Source: Leptospiraceae bacterium (GTDB taxonomy: Bacteria; Spirochaetota; Leptospiria; Leptospirales; Leptonemataceae). From it: DNA of 64,000 bases. This document shows, piece after piece, positions 44,701-52,340 of the stretch; positions within the stretch are counted from its first letter, which is position 1; each line of letters begins with the position of its first letter. A program made the translations under genes and the position numbers. Location of the stretch: contig JAOACE010000020.1 of NCBI GenBank assembly GCA_026418015.1, positions 124,001-188,000 of the forward strand, in the 5' to 3' direction. Under the pieces are notes generated by a model. That model saw only the letters and a list, made by a program, of their open reading frames with translations. It was not told the DNA's origin and made no database searches.

Positions 44701-47588
44701 ATTTGGCAGATCTTAGAAAAATGACCTCGGATCCCCTTTCTTATTCTCATATTAGTCGCGAAGAAGTAAAAAAACAAATCGAAAACGCTCTAAAAAATCC
44801 CAGCGATTTATTGATACCAGAAACTTTAAAATTAGAACTAAAAGAAGAACTAGAGAGAAAATTAAAAATACTACAAAAAAAATACCATATTAAAAGGTTA
44901 TATTCTCCAAAAGAAAATATTTTAATTTACTTACTAAAAGACGAAACAAATGAAATTTATTTTGTTTTTGGTTTAGTTGATCGCGTAATTCCTACTTACG
45001 ATAAAAATGGCATTCTAATAGGCAGCGAAAATGTAGAAAAAACTAATATTGATGCTGTAAGAGTTCTAAATTCTTATCAATCCATCAAAAGAAATATTGG
45101 AAACTACATCGATATTTTAGTTGTCGATAAAGAATTGATCATCGATATACCTTCTAGTTCCAATCAAATCTTTAACTACTCTGTATTGATGAATATTATG
45201 TTTCGTTTAATTCCATTTTTTAACGATCCTTCTATTGCACATAACATTATATCTGTAAAATGTAAAACACCATTTAGCGAAGATTTAATCTATAAACAAT
45301 TCTATGTTACCCAAAAAGAAAAAAAGGTACTATTAAATATTTTAACAGATGATAATCCAACATCTCCTTATTTCGATCCTTCCACCGAAGATACAAAAAC
45401 ATCGCATGTTTATCGTTTAGGTAAATGGACAGTAGATCTTTGGGTAAGAGAATGTTTAGATGTAAATTCTTACGAAGAAATTCTTATTCCAGAAGTAGAT
45501 TATGATCCAGAAACACACAAAAAAAATACTGTTGGAAGCAAAATCTATTTTGGAAATATAAACCAAATACCCGCTGTTTTATACTTAAAAGATTCGCGTA
45601 TTAGTGGTGGTGCTACGGGTGATTTAGAAGGATTAAAATACGTAGCTGCATGTTGGTTAGCTGTTATAAACAATTGTCCGTTATATGTATTCAATGATGG
45701 TGCAGGTGCTAATATTAGACAAGGAATGGTTTCTTTAAACAGAGCTGCCGAAGGTTTCTTTATGAATGCACTTCTTGGTGCAGGTTATAGTCCCAAGAAA
45801 ATCTACGAAATGATACAAATACATGATGACAAAAAAATGATATCAATTATTGATAAATTAAATCAATTATTTAATTATAATTTTAACAATTCTACAAATC
45901 AAAATTATTATATTGTTGCAGTAGGAGTTGGTTCTTCTACTGGTCTTGATGTATATGGTTCTTCTCAGGCTGCAATACAAATCATGGTGGATGATGAACA
46001 ATCTTACAGAGTTCTTACAGGTTCTGCTGTGATAAAATCAGTGACAGGCGAAGATTTAACGAATTACGAAATTGGTGGTGCTAGAATTATGAGTAGAATT
46101 ACTGGTACAGTCGATCTAGTTGCAAGAAGTAATCTTCACTTATTAACTATCATCAGAACATTGCATAATCTATTTGCTAAACGAGAAAAACTAGAAGAAA
46201 TTAAAAGAAAAATAGGACATACACAAAACAAATTAAATATAGACGAAGTTCTAAATCCAGATATAATTAAAACAAATACCGATGGCAATAGTTATGTACC
46301 TTTTAAAGAAGAATATTATGGTTCTGGTGCTTTAATTGGAGGATTTGCAAAATTAGCTGGAAGACCTATTTTAATCATGGGGCCAAGAAATCGTTATGGA
46401 CTCCGTTCTTATCAAGCATTAATTCGCGCAACCGAACTATTGATCACTTCGAGAAAACTCAATACAGATCAAATTATTGTATTAGGAGATGAATGGTTTA
46501 GAGAAACTTACAAAACAGATGCTTTAACTCTAAGAGCAAGACAAGAATTTCTAAAACTGATGACAATAAAATCCAAAACAAGGATACATATTGCAACAAC
46601 TGTTAAAGGACTACAAAAGGTGATGTTGCATTCCGGAGCAGATGCAGTTATTTTTATCAAAGATCAAAACTATCCGGAAAAGGATAATGAATTCATCAAA
46701 AATTCTTCTACACATGTGGTAAATTCCATTCCAGAAGCTTTTGATCTTTCTCTTAAAATAATCCAATTACTATCCGAAAAAGAAGAATCTTCAAAAATCA
46801 TCGTTCCCGATAAAAAACCAGAACTACCAGAAAATCCTACCCAACCATTCGATATCGTCGAAAATATCATTCAAAGAGTATTCGATAAAGATAGTTTCGT
46901 AGAATGGTGGAAAGAAATGAACGATCCCCAAAAAGGTCCTAGTTTGATTACAGGATTTGCAAAACTTAACGGAAAAACTGTGGCGATTTTAGCTGATCAA
47001 CCCATAATTATGGGAGGAGCACCCGATGCACCAGGTACAGAAAAATTTCGCATATTTACAGAATTAGTCGAACGAAATCAAATCCCTTTAATTATGCTTT
47101 CCAATGCGCCCGGTTTTCTTCCAGGAACAAAACAAGAACGATTAAGAATTCAACAAATTGGTGGACGTTCTCTTGATGTAAATGTTTTATCCACGATTCC
47201 GATTATTTCTGTAACACTTAACCAAAACTATGGTGGAAGACAAATCCATGCTTTTAGTAAATTCTTACGGCCATGCATCATAGCTTTTTCTTTAAGACGC
47301 TCTATTATGGCTGTTATGGGAGCAGATTCTGCCTTTGATCTATTCTATGGCAAAAAATATTTTGAACTAAAAAAAGAAGGAAAAGACGAAGAAGCAGAAC
47401 TTCTTAGAAGCAACTATATTAAAGAATTTAACGAAAAATCCAGAGCAGAAAACGATGCTTATAAGACACAAGTTCTTGATTTTATGATAGATGATGTCTC
47501 CGAATTACGAGAGGCTATGATTAAAAGCTATTCTCTTGCTGTGGAAGAAAATAAAATATTAAAACAAATTATTACAAATAATTTATAA
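41739..47588 (+). CDS. Single-chain multidomain acetyl/acyl-CoA carboxylase (BC-BCCP-central-CT)
   Basis: 1949 residues carrying all carboxylase activities. Biotin carboxylase is at about 44-500 (KKVLIANRGEIAKRF, GGGGKGMQ near 207, EMNTRLQVEHPVTDQ near 332). The biotinyl domain has AMKMET with Lys684. A ~500-residue helical central region (about 730-1230) holds the place of the eukaryotic ACC central domain. The carboxyltransferase N half has SGGATGDLEG near 1287, NDGAGANIRQG and YYGSGALIGGFAKLAG; the C half from about 1700 has GFAKLNGKTVAILADQP and GGAPDAPGTEKFR. Eukaryotic ACC has the same order in about 2200 residues. RBS AGGAG is followed by ATG. Acetyl-CoA is the likely substrate, but propionyl-CoA is possible. 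Confidence 0.88.
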   Translation: MNMVQLNTTQHKKLIQSIEEQINYLKQLNPGLIESDSTKTIRNGRLKKVLIANRGEIAKRFFLSLKEESIPSVAVVTDPDRGQTWYETADEVLFIGNALNYTNIPVIIAAALLSNANAIYPGYGFLSEDPDFVDAIKIASEYFNKEIIFMGPDSSIMRKVGNKLDARRLAKQYGIPLFEGSDSIESLEHAYKEAERIGYPVIIKLNAGGGGKGMQAVFRKEELPDAIESCKRIGKTLYNNDSFYLEKFIVNPVHIEVQIFNGLAIGIRKCAVQRRNQKIIEETGDVFLSNYTKLSFLSAAENMARISGYSEGGGAGTVEFLYDPDTDTYGFLEMNTRLQVEHPVTDQTLGIDLAKWQILFFDGREYEIPYTKVLEKRFVNQEHTIECRVYAEDPENNYIPTPGKIDDLDLPTFNGVRCDFGFRRGDRILPDYDPMIGKVITWGANRKEAILRMERALNELYIRGVTSNLYQLLRIIRSPEFKKGDYSNRLLEDHKELCQPEITPELILKSIIFGGLTSLIQILQEKVEELFKYKDLEEVLHRMDLLNLPDSFDIEVYGYKYNLKFIQFDLEDYYVYINNHYYGKIKYLPSLSQGYDFTLRYMNKTYSVRIDKRPSITIIRFPDDSGKVHYYKIKVTPKGQVSQKDPPGLVRSPIQGTFVKFADNIKIGATVKKDQPIIILSAMKMETTVKAPFDGTLEFLIENGEAKNLILTTTADGKIIGKPISEGDVLFYVKSLSEETGQSQETYSPLPEYSLIAPQNTIENDLFSSNFENNLVNNIDESFPTLINLLEKIYLGYNIEYKDLHQIILKNLKEIPQHYDLSKIFNEKLFLNFIQSYTDIKRLFSPLLVTNSSYFRETYRLFNNWDNFSYQPSSNYLYTLNNVYKRYHLSEWRSTSENTRLQSQKVFYFILRSFHATREINEPILFVLELISSFKRPSSVLKTILRKFVNQEEAEQDQTIATKINETLNKLGISRWNIELMYWVSRRYLADLRKMTSDPLSYSHISREEVKKQIENALKNPSDLLIPETLKLELKEELERKLKILQKKYHIKRLYSPKENILIYLLKDETNEIYFVFGLVDRVIPTYDKNGILIGSENVEKTNIDAVRVLNSYQSIKRNIGNYIDILVVDKELIIDIPSSSNQIFNYSVLMNIMFRLIPFFNDPSIAHNIISVKCKTPFSEDLIYKQFYVTQKEKKVLLNILTDDNPTSPYFDPSTEDTKTSHVYRLGKWTVDLWVRECLDVNSYEEILIPEVDYDPETHKKNTVGSKIYFGNINQIPAVLYLKDSRISGGATGDLEGLKYVAACWLAVINNCPLYVFNDGAGANIRQGMVSLNRAAEGFFMNALLGAGYSPKKIYEMIQIHDDKKMISIIDKLNQLFNYNFNNSTNQNYYIVAVGVGSSTGLDVYGSSQAAIQIMVDDEQSYRVLTGSAVIKSVTGEDLTNYEIGGARIMSRITGTVDLVARSNLHLLTIIRTLHNLFAKREKLEEIKRKIGHTQNKLNIDEVLNPDIIKTNTDGNSYVPFKEEYYGSGALIGGFAKLAGRPILIMGPRNRYGLRSYQALIRATELLITSRKLNTDQIIVLGDEWFRETYKTDALTLRARQEFLKLMTIKSKTRIHIATTVKGLQKVMLHSGADAVIFIKDQNYPEKDNEFIKNSSTHVVNSIPEAFDLSLKIIQLLSEKEESSKIIVPDKKPELPENPTQPFDIVENIIQRVFDKDSFVEWWKEMNDPQKGPSLITGFAKLNGKTVAILADQPIIMGGAPDAPGTEKFRIFTELVERNQIPLIMLSNAPGFLPGTKQERLRIQQIGGRSLDVNVLSTIPIISVTLNQNYGGRQIHAFSKFLRPCIIAFSLRRSIMAVMGADSAFDLFYGKKYFELKKEGKDEEAELLRSNYIKEFNEKSRAENDAYKTQVLDFMIDDVSELREAMIKSYSLAVEENKILKQIITNNL

Positions 47589-48659
47589 AATAATTCTATC
47601 TTTATCTTCTTTGGGCCAGCTAATTGCTTGAGAATAAGTTAAAGGCTGGCTCTCTTGATATTCATCTACTCTTATGGGGCAATTTCTTATCCTACAAATT
47701 CTACAGTAATTTTGTTTGCAAGGATCAGCATGGGTATGAAACTCTCCTTTTAAATTCGCCTTTTTTAAGACTTTTACTTCGAAATCATGAATTATCGTAT
47801 TAGCTTCTATAACGGTCAAATATTCTGGTACAACAAAATGAATATCGATATGACAAAAATTTCCCGAAACCATTACCCTTGTGGCATGTGCTGTTATGAT
47901 TGTTGGTTCATCTATATCATTGATTGCATCGATGATTTTATGAATGATTTCGTAATTTTCTGTATCCAACAAACTATTCGTAGATTTGATCATTATAGTA
48001 ATTCCAGTATACATAAGATAAAAACCCATCAATATAGCTATAACAGGATCGAGCCAAACAATATCCGTAAAATAAACAATTAACAATCCTAAAAAAATAC
48101 TGATGGTAGTGTAAAAATCTGTCATTAAATGATGACCATCTGCCTGAAGTGCTTGAGAATTGTATTTTTTACCTTTTAGGATCAAAACATATCCCATTAT
48201 TCCATTGATTGAACCAGCAATAAAATTTATGAATAACCCTTCGGTAATTTCTTTTAAATGGATTCCTAAATACAACTTTTCGAATCCTTCATAGACAATC
48301 AATATACTAGCTAATAGAATTAAACCACCTTCGAAAAAAGCAGAGAAATATTCAATCTTACCATGTCCATAAGGATGATTTTTATCCGCAGGTCGATTTC
48401 CAAAAAACAAAGAAAATAAAGCAAAACTACCAGCTAATATATTGATAAGGCTTTCCAATGCATCGGATTTTAAAGCCATCGAGTCGGTAATATAATAAGC
48501 CCAAAGCTTTAATAAAAGAATCAAAAAACCACCCAATAGAACAAAAAACATAATCCGAATCTGAGTAGTGTTTAATAAATATACATGTTTTAATTCATTC
48601 CACATTTCTTTTATTTCTTGCGAAATCATAAGAATATTTTTATTAAGAAAAATGAACAT
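47583..48659 (-). CDS. Cation diffusion facilitator with Cys-rich C-terminal tail
   Basis: Metal/proton antiporter of the CDF family, about 358 residues. Six membrane helices; the transport site is in TDSMALKSDALESLINI and in ALQADGHHLMTDFYTT (D/H-rich sets on helices II and V), with DKNHPYGHGKIEYFSA between. The cytoplasmic domain (about 265-325) contains HIDIHFVVPE. An uncommon tail adds HTHADPC and C-x2-C-x4-C (CRICRIRNC), suggesting metal sensing. ATG 48659 or 48629 are possible starts; none has a clear ribosome site. A Fur-box-like dyad lies upstream. Its end overlaps the carboxylase gene by 6 bp. Confidence 0.88.
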   Translation of the reverse strand: MFIFLNKNILMISQEIKEMWNELKHVYLLNTTQIRIMFFVLLGGFLILLLKLWAYYITDSMALKSDALESLINILAGSFALFSLFFGNRPADKNHPYGHGKIEYFSAFFEGGLILLASILIVYEGFEKLYLGIHLKEITEGLFINFIAGSINGIMGYVLILKGKKYNSQALQADGHHLMTDFYTTISIFLGLLIVYFTDIVWLDPVIAILMGFYLMYTGITIMIKSTNSLLDTENYEIIHKIIDAINDIDEPTIITAHATRVMVSGNFCHIDIHFVVPEYLTVIEANTIIHDFEVKVLKKANLKGEFHTHADPCKQNYCRICRIRNCPIRVDEYQESQPLTYSQAISWPKEDKDRIIL

Positions 48660-48716
48660 TTTTAAATTAACAACCAAAATTATAATTATAAAGAAGAAAA
48701 ATTTTTTTTAAAATAT

Positions 48717-48731
48717 TGAGACTAATTCTCA
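48717..48731. promoter_or_regulatory. Fur-box-like dyad between CDF transporter and dusA
   Basis: TGAGACTAATTCTCA: a 7-1-7 dyad with one mismatched pair, close to the known Fur-box variant TGAGAATnATTCTCA. It lies 58-102 bases before candidate CDF starts and 65 bases before dusA. A metal exporter under a metalloregulator would make sense. Confidence 0.42.
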
Positions 48732-48795
48732 TTAAAAAAAGTTTGAAAATTAAAACAAGTTGAATGCTACAAAACAAAGAATTTATTTGTAATTA

Positions 48796-49860
48796 ATGAT
48801 TCTACCTTACAGAAAAGTTAGTATTGCTCCGATGATGGATTGGACTAACCGACACTTTCGGTATTTTATAAGGCTTATAACAAAATATGTAAACTTATAC
48901 ACAGAAATGATTTCGGAACATGCAATCTACCATAAAAGAAATTCTCAAAAGGATCTAAAACATTTACTCGATTATGATTCTTGCGAACATCCTTTGATAT
49001 TTCAGATTGGTGGTTCTCATATTCCTATAATCAAAGAATGTGTAAAAATTGTAGAAGAATGGAATTACGATGGTATAAACATCAATTGTGGATGTCCTAG
49101 CGAAAAGGTTTTCGAAAATCAATTTGGTGCAATCCTAATGGCTAAACCAAGATTCATCGCAAATATCGTCAAAGAAATTAAAAAGGTTAGTAAACTTCCT
49201 GTTTCTATTAAACATCGATTAGGAATAAAATCTAATCATTTAGATAAAACACATTACGAAGATTTAAAAGAATTTATAAAAATCTGTTATAATGAAGGTG
49301 GTTGTGAACATTTTATTATCCATGCACGTCATGCTTACTTAGGTAAATATAGTCCCAAAAAAAATCGCGTAGTTCCCCCCCTAATCTATGAATGGGTATA
49401 TCAAATTAAAGAAGAATTTCCAGAATTAATGATAGAAATCAACGGAGGTATTGATAACATTCAAGACATTCTAAATCATCTAAAATATGTCGATGCTGTA
49501 ATGATTGGAAGAGCTGCTTACGAAGATCCATACTTTTTGATAGATATTGATGAGGTTTTTTTAAACCAGAAAAATTCGTTATCAAGAAAAGAAATTTTTT
49601 TAAAGTTTGTCTCATATGTATTGGATCAGATAGATCAAGGAATTTATCCGCATTCAGTTGTTATACATACTTTTGGTTTGTTTCGCGGTATAAAGAATTC
49701 CAACAAATGGAAGCAATACTTAACAAAAGAATTAACAAATTTAAAAAAATATCCCATAGAAAAACTTCCAAAAGAACTTGTTTATGATATACTAACAAAA
49801 TCATTAGAAATATTACCAGAACCTATCTATGAGGCAAATAGGCATACAATTGTTCTATAA
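48796..49860 (+). CDS. dusA: tRNA-dihydrouridine synthase DusA-like
   Basis: FMN enzyme reducing uridine to dihydrouridine in the tRNA D loop. 354 residues. It has a TIM barrel with VSIAPMMDWTNRHFRYFIR at the start, QIGGSH, INCGCPSEKV with the catalytic Cys, IKHRLGI, FIIHARHAYLGKYSPKKNR and INGGID then VMIGRAAYEDP for FMN phosphate. The IHAR-A-L-G-SPK-NR block and the APMMDWT start fit the DusA subgroup rather than DusB. The C-terminal helical domain is present. Its last 32 bases overlap nfi. Confidence 0.93.
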   Translation: MILPYRKVSIAPMMDWTNRHFRYFIRLITKYVNLYTEMISEHAIYHKRNSQKDLKHLLDYDSCEHPLIFQIGGSHIPIIKECVKIVEEWNYDGININCGCPSEKVFENQFGAILMAKPRFIANIVKEIKKVSKLPVSIKHRLGIKSNHLDKTHYEDLKEFIKICYNEGGCEHFIIHARHAYLGKYSPKKNRVVPPLIYEWVYQIKEEFPELMIEINGGIDNIQDILNHLKYVDAVMIGRAAYEDPYFLIDIDEVFLNQKNSLSRKEIFLKFVSYVLDQIDQGIYPHSVVIHTFGLFRGIKNSNKWKQYLTKELTNLKKYPIEKLPKELVYDILTKSLEILPEPIYEANRHTIVL

Positions 49861-50554
49861 AGCTATCGACGAATATAACAAAAATCAAAGCCTAGAAATA
49901 GCAATTAAAATTCAGAATCGATATGCAAATATTATAAAAAATAATTATAAAAAATGGGAAGAATGTAATTTGAATAATCCACTAATTGGTGGAATTGATA
50001 TAGCATTCGTAAAAAATAACATCATAGCTGGTATAGTGATTTTAGATTCTTTTCTAAATGTAACCGAAAAAAAATTTATTATAACAAAAGCAAAATTTCC
50101 TTATATACCTGGTTTTCTTTCTTTTCGCGAATTGGATGCTATTATTCAGTTATTCGATAAAATTCAGAATAAACCGAACATTCTTTGCTTCGATGGACAA
50201 GGCATTGCTCATCCACGATTTATGGGAATAGCAACACATGGTGGCATATTGTTAGATATTCCATCTATTGGTATTGGAAAAACAAAATTAGTTGGAAATT
50301 ATCAAGAGCCACCTCTTAACAAAGGAAGTAAAAGTGCTTTGTTGTACCAGAATCTACAAGTGGGTTGGGTATATCGTTCTAAAACAAACACCAAACCAAT
50401 ATTTTTATCGCCTGGTTGGAAGTTTCCATTGGCTCAAATTCCCGATTTTATCCTTCCCTTCTGTAAATATAGAATTCCTGAACCAACGCGATTAGCACAT
50501 AATTATGTAAATCAAGTGAAAAAAAATCAACTATTTAACAAAGATTTTATGTAG
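49829..50554 (+). CDS. nfi: Endonuclease V
   Basis: Repair nuclease that nicks DNA one base 3' of deoxyinosine. 241 residues. It has GGIDIAF (metal Asp), KFPYIPGFLSFRE (the PYIPGxLxFRE signature with Glu), CFDGQGIAHPRFMGIATHGG (metal Asp, damage-recognition loop) and SIGIGKTKLVG. It begins inside dusA; a TTG at 49850 is an alternative start. Its end overlaps the convergent thioesterase by 28 bp. Why an rRNA/tRNA modification gene and a deaminated-base repair gene are fused in one transcript is not evident. Confidence 0.93.
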   Translation: MRQIGIQLFYKAIDEYNKNQSLEIAIKIQNRYANIIKNNYKKWEECNLNNPLIGGIDIAFVKNNIIAGIVILDSFLNVTEKKFIITKAKFPYIPGFLSFRELDAIIQLFDKIQNKPNILCFDGQGIAHPRFMGIATHGGILLDIPSIGIGKTKLVGNYQEPPLNKGSKSALLYQNLQVGWVYRSKTNTKPIFLSPGWKFPLAQIPDFILPFCKYRIPEPTRLAHNYVNQVKKNQLFNKDFM

Positions 50555-50922
50555 TTTGGCAATTTCCTTGGTTTATTTTCGAGAGAAATACAAATATGCC
50601 ATGTAAAACCTTCTACAATTAACTGATCACTTTCTTTGTGGATGATTTTATAAGCAACTTTAAAACGATTAGCCTCGATAAGTTCTAATTTACCATAAAT
50701 CTGAATTATATCATCATATTTTGCAGGATAAACATAATTGCAATATGCTTCTAGTACAGGAAACATCAACTTATCTTCGCTTTCGATTTCCTTGTAAGAC
50801 TTACCAGATGCTCGAATTAATTCATTTCTTAGCATTTCGAAATACCTAAAATAATTCGCGTAATAGACAACCCCCATTTTATCAGTATCTCCGTATGGAA
50901 CTCTATATTCTATCATAATCAT
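50527..50922 (-). CDS. YbgC/FadM-type acyl-CoA thioesterase (hotdog fold)
   Basis: 131 residues, a complete 4HBT hotdog domain. YGDTDKMGVVYYANYFRYFEMLRNEL carries the catalytic Asp and the helix of the family, and a KYDDIIQIYGKLE strand follows. Likely hydrolyses acyl-CoA; chain length unknown. The start at 50922 is supported by AGGAG six bases upstream. It is three bases after the YrdC-type gene, last in the pdxJ-CHAT-Cys-rich-YrdC-thioesterase chain. Confidence 0.9.
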   Translation of the reverse strand: MIMIEYRVPYGDTDKMGVVYYANYFRYFEMLRNELIRASGKSYKEIESEDKLMFPVLEAYCNYVYPAKYDDIIQIYGKLELIEANRFKVAYKIIHKESDQLIVEGFTWHICISLENKPRKLPNYIKSLLNS

Positions 50923-50925
50923 AAA

Positions 50926-51567
50926 CTACTCCTGTTCAAAATCGGGAGGAACATAACCTAATTCGTAGACAGGTCCTTTACCCTCGCGAACAATTTTTAT
51001 TTCGTCGCCTGTACAATCCAATATTGTGCTGTAAAGATTCTTCTTAGGACCATCATCTATAATCGCTTCTACTTGATGACCATAGAGTTTATCCAACGAT
51101 TCTGGATAAGTGATAAATTCATCCACATCTCGAACAGAGGTTGCCACAAGAGGTTGATCTAATTCGCCCAATTCAAACATCATTTTATGTAATGGATGAT
51201 CAACAAAACGAATACCAACTTCTTTTCTTCTTCCCATACCTCTTCTATCCATCTCTTTACTTGCAGGTAAAATAAATGTATAGGGACCTGGGGTATAATT
51301 CTTCATAAATTTAAAAACAAAATCTGGTATACTCTTAGCGTAAATACCTGCCATAGAAATATCTTTACAAAGCAAACTCAAATACTGCTTCTCGTCCATA
51401 TTTTTGATTTTATACAACTGAGAAATCGCCTTAGGATGATCCAAAGAACAAACAAAAGCATAAACCGTATCGGTAGGTAAAATATAAATCTTTCCTTTCT
51501 TTAAACCTTCTAGAATTTGTTTTACAATTCTTTTTTCTGGATTTTTTGGATGTATTTTTACTAACAT
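50926..51567 (-). CDS. YrdC/Sua5-family protein (YciO/TsaC-like)
   Basis: 213 residues. It has a K-G-KIYILPTDTVYAFVCSLDHPKAI opening, KIKNMDEKQYLSLLCKD (KxR-like site with N/D instead of the usual KxR), YTPGPYTFILPA, GIRFVDHPLHK and PLVATSVRDVDEFITYPE. The fold binds ATP and dsRNA and in TsaC/Sua5 makes threonylcarbamoyl-AMP for t6A in tRNA. The altered lysine/arginine motif and the length look nearer YciO, whose role is less certain. It overlaps the Cys-rich gene upstream by 7 bp. Confidence 0.85.
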   Translation of the reverse strand: MLVKIHPKNPEKRIVKQILEGLKKGKIYILPTDTVYAFVCSLDHPKAISQLYKIKNMDEKQYLSLLCKDISMAGIYAKSIPDFVFKFMKNYTPGPYTFILPASKEMDRRGMGRRKEVGIRFVDHPLHKMMFELGELDQPLVATSVRDVDEFITYPESLDKLYGHQVEAIIDDGPKKNLYSTILDCTGDEIKIVREGKGPVYELGYVPPDFEQE

Positions 51568-52340
51568 ATTTTTAATAATGGTTCAAATTTTTGAACCAAA
51601 TTAATATCATCGCTTTCATTAAAAAATATTTTTCTAAAGCTTTCGAAATAATATTTCTCTATAAATCGATCATAATTGATTTCGAAAGATGTAACAGAAT
51701 AATTTTTCTCCAACCGAAGCAAACAAAGCTCTAAAAATAGAAGCATCAATTCCTGATTTTGATGGATTTTTTCCAAATCATAATAGGACTTTACGAATGT
51801 ATAAAAAATGTAATCCCCGATAAATCGACTATACAAAAGATTTAACACAAATCCATCGTTTTTTACTGACTCATTTTTAAAAAATATCCACAGAATCTTT
51901 TCTTTGTGTTGTTCCCACAATAATCGTATGATTTTTTGAACAATTTTTTTATAGATAAAACTTTCATCATCTTCTTTAACTCTACAATCATAACTAAGAC
52001 AAATTGAACTACCATAAAAAGAGACATCCTGAGACTTTTCTTCGCCTGTAATTGTTGGATGGATTAAACAACCCATTCTTTTTTCTTCTTGATGAATAAA
52101 ACCTAAAAAAGGGCATACATAGATTTGGTCATTATATTTTTCGATAACACTTTCTTTTTGTTCTTGATTGTATCGATACATCAATAATTCAATTCGAGGG
52201 AAATCTTGTTTATTTTTTAGTATTTGACTTATTTGATTTGTTCTATCTTGCAGTAATTGATATAATTCTTCTGTTGTGAGTTTGTAATTGAACAAACCAC
52301 AACAACTTATACAAGAATAGTAATTCTGGCAATGATTCAT
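51561..52340 (-). CDS. Hypothetical Cys-rich protein coupled to CHAT protease
   Basis: Unrecognised 259-residue protein. Eight cysteines lie in the N-terminal half: C4, C10, C13, C14 (CISCCG), C76 (YVCPFLGF), C91 (GCLIHP), C114 and C119 (CLSYDC). This is the kind of set that binds zinc or an iron-sulfur cluster, resembling YkgJ-type CxCC proteins but not clearly one. The C-terminal half is helical, aromatic and acidic. It overlaps the CHAT gene by 4 bp (ATGA) and YrdC by 7 bp, so all three are translated together. It could be substrate, sensor or partner of the CHAT protein. Confidence 0.75.
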   Translation of the reverse strand: MNHCQNYYSCISCCGLFNYKLTTEELYQLLQDRTNQISQILKNKQDFPRIELLMYRYNQEQKESVIEKYNDQIYVCPFLGFIHQEEKRMGCLIHPTITGEEKSQDVSFYGSSICLSYDCRVKEDDESFIYKKIVQKIIRLLWEQHKEKILWIFFKNESVKNDGFVLNLLYSRFIGDYIFYTFVKSYYDLEKIHQNQELMLLFLELCLLRLEKNYSVTSFEINYDRFIEKYYFESFRKIFFNESDDINLVQKFEPLLKIC

